Notes: generated by a model not told the origin, from the sequence alone. DNA of 64,000 nucleotides from Undaria pinnatifida (GCA_012845835.1 JABAKD010000017.1:2603001-2667000); one strand, 5' to 3'; counted from the first letter of the stretch, positions 21,183-31,983 are shown. Numbers and translations: made by a program.

Positions 21183-22109
21183 CTGAAGTAATATTACAAA
21201 ATAATGAATCAAATCAAATATTAAGATTATATGATCAAAAACATATGTATTTCATGTTTTCACTTCCTCAGCAGGTCAAAGGCCAGGAAGGCCTTGACTT
21301 TCGCCATTGATCCCATCCCAGTATTGCCATAGCGTGCCGGCGGTTCTATGTCCGACTATGCTGTGTACTGGTTGTTAACCACAACAAAACAAGCCCTCGC
21401 AAAGAAGACCACAAGAATGACCCATCTACCCTTAACCTCGCCTACTGCCGCACCGAAAAGCACGGCATCGTCCCGATATATGTATTCGCTGGGTATCATA
21501 TCCAGTACGGGGATATACCGTGTATTGCTTGTCAACCACAACAAGACCAACCCTCGGAAAGAAAACGACCAGACCCCTTCCCGCCCATCCTCTCCACCGT
21601 CACACCGACAAACACACCATGGCCATGATGTGGCTGGTTGCTGTGAATGGAACATTGCGCGTGCGGGTAACATCAAAATACTGCGTGCGGTTGTCAACCA
21701 CAGCAACATACCGTAAACCCTCGCAAAAAAATACCACCTTGTCCCCCCCCCCTCGGTCTCCTCGACTGCTACACCGACGAACACAAAACCGCCCCGATAG
21801 GGATGCTTGTTGTAAAACCAAACAGTACCTAGTTGATTAAAATTGCTGTGTACTACTTGTCAGCTACAACAAACAAACCTTGTCAAAGACAGCGAGTCCA
21901 CCCCACCCCACCCCATCCCCTCTATCGCCGCATTAACAAACACGCCACCGCGCTGATACGGCTGTTTGTTGTAAAACAGACACTGCGAGTGACGCATGTC
22001 TTTGGTCTACCCCAACAAAACCCTCGCAGAGAAAAACAATAGTCCGGCCCCCCATCGTCCCCTCTCCATTGCTGTCTCTGGAAGTGACCATGCACCAGAA
22101 AAACAAGTA

Positions 22110-22355
22110 CATTCATTCGAAGCTGCCATCCATATTCGAGAAAGTACGCACACAAGGTGCGTAAAACCGCCTAACAAGTGGTTCGTAGTAGGATCCGGCC
22201 AACCCTTCATGCGACTTGCCAAAACACGTCACGGTGCTTCGCGCTTGGTACACGCGATGTCTGTGTGCATGGTCGGTGAAAACGCGACGTGCTCCGTCCG
22301 GGCACACTAGCAATGCGAGGGTCCCCATGGTCTCAAGACTATGGAGCTATGCATG
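22110..22355 (+). repeat. Dispersed repeat, long copy in block B
   Basis: Counterpart of 2690-2960. The core ends with 'gcgagggtcc' and 'gactatggagctatgcatga'. Confidence 0.7.
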
Positions 22356-22774
22356 AAATGAGTTTCCCTCCTCTCCACTGCCGCCGCACCTGACAGTCCC
22401 GGACCGTATAAACAAAATCCGCCTTGTCCAGGAATCAAACACCACCAAAGTAGCACACACGTAGTTCTTCCGTGGCGCTTTTCTCCGTTTGTCTACAGGA
22501 AATCCTGTACTCTATCCTCGCGCTTTGGCCTTGCACGACAACGAAAAAAAAACAATATATATATATAATCCCAAAAATGCGCGTAGCTCCCCCTGGCGCT
22601 CTCACCTATCCTCTCACTGCACAAAAGAAATATCGTTTCCCTTTCCGAAACACGATGACCTTATCGGTTTCGTACTGCGCGAAGGACCGAAAACAAAATC
22701 AGACCTGCGCGTGCTTCCGTGCAGCCCCCCTCCCCGCCCGCCCCCGCATCTGCCTCGTCGATGATAACCCGACA

Positions 22775-22848
22775 TGCCACGTCCCGGCACTACAGGCATA
22801 CGTGGGTCTATAGTCCTAAGGACTACGACCGTGTGCATAACGTGGCTA
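22775..22848 (+). repeat. Core of the dispersed repeat, short copy in block B
   Basis: 'acaggcatacgtgggtctat' then 'agtcctaaggactac', a clear inverted repeat around CCTAAGG. Counterpart of 3315-3392. Confidence 0.6.
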
Positions 22849-23131
22849 CAGCTTCCCCCATTCCCGTTCCAACTCCCGAATCAGGCGATGTTAATTGCAT
22901 GGTGAAGAAATTGGCTATGCTACAGTACTTGTGATGCTCTCACACGCCCTCGCCATAAGGCAAAACGAAATGTGACAGACTCCCCGTATCACCCCCCCCC
23001 CCCGCCCTGTCAACCCTCCACCCCTATCGACCATTCAGCCGCCACTCCCACCGGCGGACGTGTCAACCGCCTCTCCCGACGAACGACGACCGTCAAAACA
23101 AACCAATTAACAAACAAACGAGAACCTGAGA

Positions 23132-23698
23132 CTATACCCAGGCACCGTCAATCAACGCCTCGGCGGCGGCCTTGTTTTGCGCCGTCCAAGACTTGAAGGC
23201 TCGGACAACGGGGTTCTTGCTGTTGTTGTCGTTGGTGTTGGTGTTGGTATCGCTGTTGTTGGTGTCGCTGCTGATGCTGCTGTTGCTGTCGTCGGCCATG
23301 GTGCCGGTGGCCAGAGAGTGAACTCTGGCGAATTTCGCAGCCTTCGAGATCAGGGAGACTGTGACCTCCAGCCCTCGCTCAACCAGCGATGAATCCTTCG
23401 TGTTGACCACGGCAGGCTCAATCCTTACCCTGAACTCCTCCTCCATCGTCGAGTCTTCCATGGTCCGTTCCTTCGTGTCCTCCGTTGTCGCCTCCGGCAT
23501 CATCACCTCCTTCTCCTCCTCCCCCTCCTCCTCTTGGTCCGTGTGTGTTCTTTCCTCACCGGCCTCCTCCTTTGCCATGGTGATGGGCTCTCCCCCCGTG
23601 CTGGGCTCGGTCTCGTTAGTCAGGCCGTCGTTATCGGCGTTTATCATCGCGGGGGCGGTGTAGCTGCTGCATAGCGGCACGGCACGGTACACATACAC
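23132..23698 (-). CDS. Acidic protein with conserved C-terminus, paralog B
   Basis: Function is not recognised. The frame gives about 188 residues. The first in-frame ATG is near 23648, but a 'TGCAG' shared with paralog A near 23671 suggests an upstream exon. It has a Glu/Thr-rich acidic middle (QEEEGEEEKEV) without the seven-residue repeats of paralog A, the conserved LVERGLEVTVSLISKAAKFA stretch, an Asp/Asn/Ser/Thr run, and the conserved end NPVVRAFKSWTAQNKAAAEA followed by IDGAWV and a stop. That the two ends stay alike while the acidic middle has changed suggests that the C-terminus carries the function. Confidence 0.5.
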   Translation of the reverse strand: MYVYRAVPLCSSYTAPAMINADNDGLTNETEPSTGGEPITMAKEEAGEERTHTDQEEEGEEEKEVMMPEATTEDTKERTMEDSTMEEEFRVRIEPAVVNTKDSSLVERGLEVTVSLISKAAKFARVHSLATGTMADDSNSSISSDTNNSDTNTNTNDNNSKNPVVRAFKSWTAQNKAAAEALIDGAWV

Positions 23699-23720
23699 AC
23701 GCGGTCAGGACGGGAGACAT

Positions 23721-24264
23721 GTTCAGCTATGATGTATACGTGTACTACTTTGTTTTTGTTTTGTTTTCCATGTGTTTGGTTTTCCTGCTGCGGGTATTCT
23801 TCTGCTCAAGAGTGGCTGGATGGAGCCTGTCCTGTGATCCCGAGTCACTGCAAAACAATAGTGCCAAAAGTTACCCTGTACCGTACCGTTGGCCAAACGG
23901 TGTCCCCTTTTTAACGGCGGGACTTGATGCATAGAGTCTATGTTGATTGTAGTACGGGCGTCCCCTTATATTGCCTGGCAGGCTTTTTCCCTTTCTTTAT
24001 ATACGTACGACTAGCTTGCCTGGACGAGGAAACATGGAATCACTTGACTTACTTTTTTTGTTTTCTCAATCATCAGTTTTTCTCTCGTAAGAATTTTTAC
24101 CGCCAGCGACCTTCTGGACAAGCCGTGGTCACGGGTTTCTTCCTTACCCCCCCCCCCGGTACTCACCTTCATTTTTATCGCACATAGGGCTACGCATATC
24201 CTACGTTTCAGCCTCTTGTGCTTGTCGATTATCGTTCAATTTTGCAAGATGCGATACGATGCGT
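23721..24264. repeat. No gene; contains a piece of a tRNA-derived element
   Basis: 24108-24190 ('cttctggacaagccgtggtc', 'acgggtttcttccttacccc', 'tttttatcgcacataggg') matches 42885-42962, which adjoins the tRNA-derived element at 43005. The rest is unique T-rich sequence. Confidence 0.5.
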
Positions 24265-24570
24265 TTTTTCCTATCGGTTCGGTGCGGTTCGGTGCGGTTG
24301 ACTGCACCGCACCGTACAGTACGTTTCACAGTCTCGCAAAACCGCACCGAACCGCACCGTAGGAGATAAATATATAGCCGAACCGCACCGTAGGGTTCAC
24401 GACACCTGAAAACCGCACCGAACTGCACCGTAACATTTACGATATCTAAAAATCACACCGAACCGTACCGTAAGATGTATCACAGCACCGAACCGCACCG
24501 TAGGATTTCCAATATCTGAAAACCGCACCGAACCGCACCGTAGAAAAGCCATCGAAACCGCACCCCGCAT
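24265..24570. repeat. Tandem array of 'caccgaaccgcaccgta' units, first array
   Basis: Units of about 45-55 bp each contain 'aaccgcaccgaaccgcacc' and 'gta', then about 25 variable bases ('ggatttccaatatctgaa'). At 24265-24300 the motif reads on the opposite strand ('cggttcggtgcggttcggtg') and turns at about 24301. The frames over it are not genes. Confidence 0.85.
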
Positions 24571-24574
24571 CGTG

Positions 24575-25230
24575 CGCACATCAAGATACGGTGCCAAAAA
24601 CCGTTAGATCGGTTATTTAACGGATCGGTTAATCTGAAACCGTAGAAAATCCGTGGTTCCACCGCCCGCGGAACGGTGCGGTTTCGTGTCGAAAGTGTTC
24701 TCGCTATTAGTAGCTTGGTTGATATTGTGGTGTTTCATATTTTGATTATTTTTTGTACTGTTAAAAAGCAAAAAATATAGTCTAATAAATACTCCATATA
24801 TATTTAGCGTCGACAGTACCAGTTTTCGCAGCTGGCGCTCACGTACAGTAGCCACGGTCTAGAACATGACTCAAAGATGCGGCTCTTCAAAATCCACTCC
24901 CGCACATCTACCCTGCGAGGCTACGAAGCTTGAGGGAAAATGCTAAAGCAGGAAACCACAAATAGAGAACGATGGAAAAGAAACGGACCACAGAAAATTC
25001 CAGGGAATGGCGGGATCGACAGGCGCGAGGGCTATTACTTCCCGCCGATTAGCGGCATTAAATTCAGCATCACATCTCTACATACGACTCAATCTGAAAA
25101 AAAATGTGCACATTAATTCCGGTACAGGTATACTGTGACAGAACGCATCGTGCAACGTATGATTTTTATTAGTTTACTTCTTATGTTCATCTACAGGCAG
25201 GTTCAAGTTGAAAGCCCAAAATTTATCCCC
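24575..25230. other. No gene recognised
   Basis: AT-richer unique sequence with scattered 'gaaccg' fragments at the left edge. There are no open frames with a recognisable product. Confidence 0.4.
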
Positions 25231-25234
25231 CGGT

Positions 25235-25523
25235 GAATGTCCACGCCGTTTTTTCGATTCAGACCGTGGCTTTTTTTGCACAAATCCTCTATGTGCCGTT
25301 GCGAAGACCTCACTTTCTTGTCGATTTTTCGTTTTTGTTTCTTTTCGCCTGATTTTTCGTTCGTTAAGGTTTTTTGGAGAATGTGGACCACCTTAGACCA
25401 AAACGTTTCGGCGGGAAAATAAATAAATAGGTAAAAACTTCCGGAGGTCAGGCCTCGGGATGGACGTGTAGAATACGTGTGCAAAATTTCAGGGCCTATC
25501 TCTCAAAAACGGCGTGGACATTC
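25235..25523. mobile_element. Short element with 19-bp perfect inverted ends
   Basis: GAATGTCCACGCCGTTTTT at 25235-25253 is exactly reversed at 25505-25523. The 289-bp unit has the form of a MITE or the remnant of a DNA transposon. No second copy is seen in this window, and flanking duplications are not obvious. Confidence 0.6.
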
Positions 25524-25639
25524 GGACTTGCGCGTAAAAATAAGTAAGATACGTTAAGTCCTTCAAATGACTTGGTTTTAGTGTAGGATCTAGTTTCTTC
25601 GCTAGATTCTGATTCATGTTGAGCATACCGTAATTGTGC

Positions 25640-25775
25640 GAATCATTGCACAGGCCGTAGTCATCGCACATGCCGGAGTCATCGCACCCCTGTGCGTTAA
25701 TTTTTCAAGTTTGGGATCATTTAATTAATTTTCCGCACAGGGGTCGGAGTCATCGCAGGGGTGCGATGACTCAGA
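25640..25775. repeat. 'cgcacaggggtcggagtcat' repeat cluster, first
   Basis: 'cggagtcatcgcac' and variants occur four times, bounded by CGCACAGGGG and CCCCTGTGCG, which are reverse complements. The same pattern with 'catttaatt' beside it returns at 26505-26590. Confidence 0.65.
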
Positions 25776-26364
25776 TATTGGTGCCACCTTCGAGCGTGAG
25801 GTTGAATGCTGTGGCGTGTGGCCTCAGGATAAAAATGGTGTCACGATCCGTTTCTCTAGCGGTTTGTAACTGGGGCTCACCGCTGTTTGTAGCAGGTGCA
25901 TATCATACATACGTAAAAAAAACTCTCGCTTTTGTTACTTTTTATTCGGCGACCGCACCAAAAAAAAAAAGCACCACCGGCCCTGCCACGATGCGGTGCT
26001 GACCTACCTAGTACTGCTGTACCTCATGCAACGGAACGACGGCAGCCGACAACTCAGTACCTACCTACCTACGACACACCTCCCTTTCGCCGTTTCTCCT
26101 CTCTTCGCAGACAACACCGCAAACCAACTCGAATCCTACCGCCACTAGTCGTTGCACTATACCTACTTCAAGTATAGAACAAGGCACCAAACGTCTTCGT
26201 GTGTACTGGCCGAGACCACCTACCACGGGCCGTGCCCGCCGGCACATCGAATGTACCTACCGTCCCCGGCTAGAGATGATTCACAGCTCGTCGTCTACCA
26301 CCTCTACCTCGCACCCCGCCTCCACATGTTGTACGAACTCTACGTCGCTGTCGCCTTCCAAAAG

Positions 26365-26645
26365 GGTGTTTGATTTGCTCGGAATCGCACATGTCGGAGT
26401 TACCGCACAGGGGTGTGCGTTCACATCACAGCATGGCAGGGTGTGTGATTTGTTCAGAGTCGCACATGTCGGAGTTACCGCACAGCGGTGTGCGTCAGAA
26501 CGGGAAATCAAATCATTTAATTCAGTTTCCGCACAGGGGCCGGAGTCATCGCACATGCCGAAGTTATCGCACCCCTGTGCGATAAAAATCAAAGTTAGAA
26601 ATCATTCAAAAAATCGATCGCCCGGGGGTGCGATGACACGCACAA
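26365..26645. repeat. 'cgcacaggggtcggagtcat' repeat cluster, second
   Basis: A tandem pair of about 85 bp ('gtcggagttaccgcacag' at about 26393 and 26467) is followed by the inverted pattern seen at 25640. One half looks like a mirror of the first cluster. The intervening 25.8-26.3 kb is unique, with no recognisable gene. Confidence 0.65.
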
Positions 26646-27242
26646 TTACGGTAGGCAGGCCAGATATTCGACCTTTCGAGCCTAAAAATCCACAGACATG
26701 CCTTGGAGTACCTCCAATCGGTTCTTGCAAAATGCGGCGCAATTTGTTTTGCGTCCGCGCTTGCAAAAAGCCTGAATACTATAGAAAAAATTGAAGGCCT
26801 GCCATGGTCGATACGAGTTTCGCTCGTAGAGACAGCCCGAGGCCGTTCAAAAAAGAACTGGCTATGTGACCCTCTCCCTCTTACACTGGTAATGGGGGTC
26901 AGCATGATACCAACTATTCACCCTTTGACTAGATATTGCGAGCGGCATTCACGGGAGAAAAAAAAATGAGCTTTTAACGTGAATCAGCGTGTATTTATTT
27001 ATTGTTTATTGAATCTGTTAATTTATATTACGTGTGTTGCTGCAGTTGTTTTCTGGACTGTGCGTCGAAAGTAAAAACAATATAATATGTACCTAGCACG
27101 AAAACCGTACGAAACCGTGGGTTTGTACGGCTTATTCATACGCTGCCTGTACCGCTTTCATTAATAGTGCCCCGAAGAAAACGTTTGAAACCGTACGATC
27201 ATACGAAACCGCGGCATTTGACACGTGCTACCATACCAGGTG

Positions 27243-27500
27243 CACCGTTTTTTTTTCTGAGGTTCCTCAATTTGGGAGCTTAAGACACGTTCACCCAAAG
27301 ACTGATTTGGAGGAAAACGAAGCCGCTACCGGAAGAAACATCCCATGGGGCCTAGGTACACAACGAGAATCATGCAAAACAAAATGGCCTATTATTTATT
27401 TATTTTCCCGACGATTTTGGGTCAAGGCACCTCCGTCATTCAGAAACCATTTTCGCCAAAAAACGGTATACCTATGTCGTAACATGCGCCATTCGTACGG
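27243..27500 (+). repeat. Element R, long copy
   Basis: From 'ttttttctgaggttcct' to 'cgtaacatgcgcc' it follows 42530-42776 in order: 'atttgggagc', 'gactgattt', 'tcccatggggcct', 'ccgacgattttgggt', 'cgtcattcagaaa', 'aaaacggtatacctatgtcg'. Between 26650 and 27243 I see only unique sequence and 'gaaaccgta' fragments. Confidence 0.65.
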
Positions 27501-27659
27501 TTTATTCATACGGTGCATCATCGTAGAGAAACAGCGGTTTCGTTACTGCCCCGAGAAAAAGATCCTGTTGAGAAAACCATGAGAAACAGCGGTTTTGTAT
27601 TATGCAGGTTTTTTCGTATGGTGCACCGTGGAGAAAAATCATTTTGGTACGGCTTACCC

Positions 27660-28185
27660 TACGGGGATTGGAACCGCACCACAACAAAAGCCGTTCAACG
27701 GGGAACCGCACCGAACCGCACCGTAGGATGCATCACAGCACCGAACCACACCGTAGTAGGATTTACGATGCACATTATATGTCTGGAAACCGCACCGAAC
27801 CGCACCGTAATATTCCTGATTTCTGAAAACCGCAATCAACCGCTCCGTGGCATTTTCGATTTAAACAACCGCACAGAACCGCACCGTAGGATGCATCACA
27901 GCACCGAACCGCACCGTAGTAGGATTTACGATGCACAAGTATATGTCTGGAAACCGCACCGAACCGCACCGTAATATTCCTGATTTCTGAAAACCGCAAT
28001 CAACCGCTCCGTGGCATTTTCGATTTAAATAACCGCACAGAACCGCACCGTAGGATATATTACAGCACCCAACCTCAGCGTAGGATATTTTATTTACAAT
28101 GCCTGAAAGCCGCACCGAACCGCACCGGAAGGTTCCCGTTTTTAGTAAAACCGCACCAAACCGGACCGTAGGGTTTTCGATGAAA
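27660..28185. repeat. Tandem array of 'caccgaaccgcaccgta' units with a larger period
   Basis: The same base unit as at 24265, here arranged in a higher-order repeat. A block of about 170 bp (about 27700-27870) is repeated at about 27873-28050, including 'gatttctgaaaaccgcaatc' and 'cgctccgtggcattttcga'. Differences within a block exceed those between blocks. Confidence 0.85.
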
Positions 28186-28234
28186 ACAACACGCATCGCG
28201 CACGAACGGATAACCGTAAATAACTCTGGAAACT

Positions 28235-28412
28235 TTGCTAGCGAACTCACACTCTCGCGCATCCCACTCGTAATTTTTTTAACGCAAGAAAAATACTCCA
28301 CGAGCACGAGAATACGCACTCGGTGAGACTTGAACCCACGACCTTGACGCTAGTAATAGTAGGGACGAGATTCACCTACTGTAATACTATTCCATCGGGG
28401 ACGCCGACATGT
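28235..28412 (-). mobile_element. tRNA-derived short element, family 1
   Basis: On the minus strand a tRNA-like head ends in GTGGGTTCAAGTCTCACCGA, a weak B box. It is followed by a tail shared with 43005-43160 ('gtatt..tcgtg', 'atttttcttgcg', 'gcgcgagagtgtgagtt'). The head cannot fold into a proper tRNA acceptor stem, so it is a SINE-like relic and not a tRNA gene. Confidence 0.6.
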
Positions 28413-28579
28413 CAGCCAAGAGAAGGACACATGCGGGCGAGGCAAAAACAGTCAGCTCAACCAGATGATGTTATACTGCGGCATGCATATGCAAACAATA
28501 ATCTAGAGCAATTCCGCGTTGTGTGAATTCCCTGAGCAGAGCCAGGGCAACCAAAGAGCCGAGTCAACAATGATAGCAG

Positions 28580-28689
28580 TAGTACTGCAGTTTCAGTAGA
28601 AGTAGTAGTAGTAGTAGAAGCAGTAGCAGCAGCAGTAGTAGTAGTAGTAGTAGAACCGTAGTAGTAGTAGTAGTAGTAGTAGAACCGTA

Positions 28690-28725
<36 letters not shown>

Positions 28726-28872
28726 GTATAGTAGTACCAGCATTGTAGTAGTAGCAGCAGTAGCAGCAGCAGTAGTAGTATAGTAGTACCAGCATTGTAG
28801 TAGTAGCAGCAGTAGCAGCAGCAGTAGTAGTATTAGTAATATTGGTGTAGTAGCAGTAGCAGCAGCAGTAGT
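28580..28872. repeat. GTA/GCA trinucleotide array
   Basis: GTA with GCA variants. Two 33-bp lines with 'gaaccg' and two 52-bp lines with 'gtaccagcattg' are repeated inside it. Minus-strand Tyr-rich frames are artefacts. Confidence 0.9.
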
Positions 28873-28970
28873 GGCACTGTAGTAGCGCTCGTAACAAGGA
28901 AGCGGACAGTTATTGGAGGTGATACTCTTCCTCCAGTTACCCGGGTACTCGTAAGTTTGCCCGCCCTGCC

Positions 28971-29209
28971 GACTGATGCTACGATAGCCCCCCGCCAAAA
29001 CCAGCAGTTTTCTTCAACGAGCGTTTCATGCCTTCTCGACACGTACGAGGAAGGATGCTATAAAATATACGCTCTTGCTTGCAAAGGACATTCGAACGAT
29101 GACGTCGGGGTGGCAAGGGGCAAGGCATTTGAGGGGATTCGGCCGGGAGCTGGCTTCAAACCCGGCGATTTCGTCGAATAAAAGTTGGGGGGCTACCGTA
29201 GAACCACTC
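28971..29209 (+). mobile_element. Short inverted-repeat DNA element, copy 4
   Basis: CTACGATAGCCCCCC at 28979 and GGGGGGCTACCGTAG ending at 29201, with 'cgatgacgtcggggtggcaa' inside. CTGCC occurs just outside both extended ends and may be the target duplication. Confidence 0.8.
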
Positions 29210-29224
29210 TGCCAATACCGGTCA

Positions 29225-29815
29225 CGAGTATACGAGTAGCACTGCTCCTACCCGCCGGGTATTGAGGCCTCAAATACCCGAGTCGCCGATTTTTCACCCT
29301 GGAAACCACCCCGGGGATGGTAGCTTATAATCCCCTGATCCAAGTCCTCTGAGATGTATTTCGCACAAAGTCCTCAGGAAACCCTTCTCAGATTTATCAT
29401 CCCTCTCACACACTAAACACGAGATACGGGTCCCCACTAGCGTCGATTTACGCAATAAATAGCTGTTCAATAGTCAAGAGTTTACCTCGACGAAAGGCCA
29501 AGGATAGATTTCCCAACGCTCTGTCGATATTTCTCAAGTTTGAAAGCGCTGCGAACACAATCAATGTACTGGCAGGGGACACGAGTTTCGGAGATGATAA
29601 CTTTCCATACTAAAGAATCAGGTACCCGGGTACCCGTACCCGGGTACCCGGGGCCAAAATACCCGCGAGCACCCGGGTATCCCCCTCAAAAACAAAACTG
29701 AGGATAACCCTTGGCCGCGGGTACTCGGTGGGGTACCACCTCGACGGGAACATTACACATAGTCCTGGTAGCTATTATAGCGGCGCATGTCGACAATGTT
29801 GAAAATGACAGAGAT
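29225..29815. repeat. GGGTACCC-rich stretch, no gene
   Basis: 'acccgggtacccgtacccgg' runs at 29620-29720 and weaker 'cgggtatt' lines at 29255-29300. The rest is unique. The GGTACC palindromes make self-pairing likely. Confidence 0.55.
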
Positions 29816-29816
29816 T

Positions 29817-29842
29817 GGGGTTAGGGTTAGGGTTAGGGTTAG
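29817..29842 (+). repeat. Interstitial telomere-type run, four GGGTTA units
   Basis: Four uninterrupted GGGTTA hexamers, about 20 bp from the left end of the next inverted-repeat element. The unit is the telomere repeat of many eukaryotes. It is far too short and too internal to be a chromosome end. Confidence 0.85.
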
Positions 29843-29860
29843 CTGTGCACCGTACAGTAC

Positions 29861-30122
29861 TAATAGGTTACCCCGGAGAAAGGCTGATGCACACAAACCA
29901 GAGATTTTCGGTGACGAACGCTTCAAGTATGCTCGACACGAGGAAGGATGCTATGACAAAAAATAATCTTGATGTATTTTCTTGTTCGCAGAAAAGGACT
30001 ATCGAACGATGACGTCAGGGCGGCAAGGAGCACCAATATTTCGGGAGAGGCGGCCGGGAGCTGGTTTCAAAACCAGCGGTTTCGTCACAGTAACGTTTGG
30101 GGGGGCTACCGTAGAACGACTC
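29861..30122 (+). mobile_element. Short inverted-repeat DNA element, copy 5
   Basis: The right end GGGGGGGCTACCGTAG (ending 30114) and following AACGACTC match copies 2 and 3 exactly. The left end is decayed ('ggttaccccgg'). The interior 'cgatgacgtcagggcggcaa' is shared with copies 1 and 4. Confidence 0.7.
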
Positions 30123-30249
30123 GGAACGAATAAACCAAACAGAACGCAATGAGACGAAATCGTCGAGCAGTGGGGGGATGCTGAACGGACCCTGTGGGCG
30201 ATAGAAACCACGACATGTCAACATGTCGCACCCTTTCGGAGGGGTTGGG

Positions 30250-30475
30250 GTTCTCATTTCATGCGTGTAGCCGTGCGGGTATGACCATAGACCCTCGCAT
30301 GCCTATAATGCCGCGGCAGAGCACGTCGGGGTTTTTACCGGGCAAGCAGACCTCGCGTGCAGCACGCGCGAAGTGGCGCGAGGTGTTCGGCGAGTTGCAT
30401 GAAGGGTGGGCTGCGTTCTATTCTACTAAGAACCACATGTGAAAAGGACTTCGGCACCTTGTGCGTGCTTTCTTG
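30250..30475 (-). repeat. Dispersed repeat, long copy, minus orientation
   Basis: Reverse of 2690-2960, keeping order from 'catttcatgc' through 'accctcgcatgcctataatg', 'gcagagcacgtcgg', 'actaagaaccaca' to 'caccttgtgcgtgctttctt'. Confidence 0.75.
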
Positions 30476-31983
30476 CTTATGCATAACCGCGTCGTACCCG
30501 GTGGCGGGAGGGCAGGAAAATCATGTTTTGTAGCCATGGCTTGCCCAGAAGGCCGGCTATCGTCAAAAATCGTGCTCGATTAACTGAAAAGTATATACAT
30601 ACACGTGGTGACGATCAAAAACTTCGGCTGGATCCTGGCGCGGTAAAATATAGTGCCAGTACAAGTATAGTGCCAGTACAAGTATTTACACGCGGCGAGA
30701 GCACCTTATTATACGAACAGCGCGTTGAACCATGTTGACAATAACGTATTAATTTCGAATTGTTCCCTTGACCAAGGGTACTTTATTAGTAGCGGGGATG
30801 CTATGATGATGTTATGATGATGTTACGATAATAGGACAATGTTTTGGCGCAGCGTACTCGTAGCTTACCATTCCACTGCGGATTCATATCGCATGATTAC
30901 CTCAGCAAGAAAGCTCAACGACGCAAAGGAACACGGAAGAGGTCAGGTCACTCGCGCGAGTGACCCCGAGCAAGTGCAAAAAAAAAGGTCCCCAAAGCGA
31001 CCCCTCTACCGTAGTAGCCTTGCTCCCCTCAAAACGCCATCCCAAGCAACGAAAGCCCCTCACAAAACGAAGAAGGGAACAGACGAGAGAGGGGGAGAAG
31101 AGGGAGAGACCGGGGCCTAACGCACGATGATCGAGTTTTGGTCTCCCGCTATCAATGCAGACCGACAGGTTTCCTGGATTGTGATGGGAAGTGAAACGAG
31201 CATGAAAAAGCAAACGCCTCCGGATCCGGACCCCCTCATCAGCCGGGGGGGGCGGGCGATATGTCCCGCGGCTTCGCCGCGTGCTCAGGGAATCCAGTAT
31301 CCAGTATATACAGTATATTATAAAAATTAAAATACACTCCAGCTGTGAGATCGAAGATTTCGTACAGTATATATAGTATATCTAGTCAGTGGCTGGCTCT
31401 GATTTCTCCAGATGATATATTGCCTTAACATTGCACTGCTGTCTGCGCGAGCCAGGTCCCAGATTTACCGCCAATAATATTATATCATGCTCGAACACTA
31501 CGAGCTACGGGTAGTATACGTGGGAGCAGCTAACCGAGGCTAGCCGCATCGTTGTGTTTCGTGACACTATAATACGAGGTACTATCAGTACTGTGTTGTA
31601 GGTGAAATTGTAAGGTTTCTGCCTTGCTCCGAATTATATACATATATATATTGTACGGAGTACATACTAGCAGGTTTCTTGTTTCTGGCATTCATTTGGA
31701 AATCATTCACTTGGAAATCAAGGTTTCTTTTGGAAAAATTTGGGAACTGTCGAAGCAACTTCTTTTTTACTTTATTTTTTGGAACTCATGGAAATTTGTA
31801 TCGAAGTAAAAGGAGTTCTGTCCTAGATCTGGAAATTTTACAGAACGTGCAAAAAAATTATACCAAAGCTCATATTACCAAATTTCCACTCATTCTCACA
31901 TTTTTATTGTTTCGAAATCCGTTGTTTTAGTTTCACAAAAAATTGAAAAACGTCAGCTGTGAGTACGCTGAATGTTGTAATTT
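30476..31983. other. No gene recognised
   Basis: Unique and AT-richer to the right. Small structures: a 19-bp direct repeat ('tatagtgccagtacaagta') at 30650-30690, a perfect 20-bp palindrome around CTCGCGCGAG at 30946-30965, and a 'cgcggcttcgccgcg' hairpin at about 31268. 31330-31360 matches a piece of 9630-9740. Open frames near 31000 have no second copy or domain. Confidence 0.4.

Larger units (their letters stand above)
20236..23720. repeat. Segmental duplication, block B (partner of block A)
   Basis: See block A (421-4260). It keeps the same order: satellite border, 'gtggctcag' stretch, tandem array, dispersed repeat, acidic-protein gene. A local run of three 60-bp units ('gacgggac', 'accgctccatacta') at 20690-20850 is found only here. 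Confidence 0.85.

Noticed and set aside
24265-28185. CRISPR-like array
   Set aside because: Spacer lengths vary, the spacers themselves repeat, and the context is eukaryotic.
29817-29842. A chromosome end
   Set aside because: Only four units with ordinary sequence on both sides.
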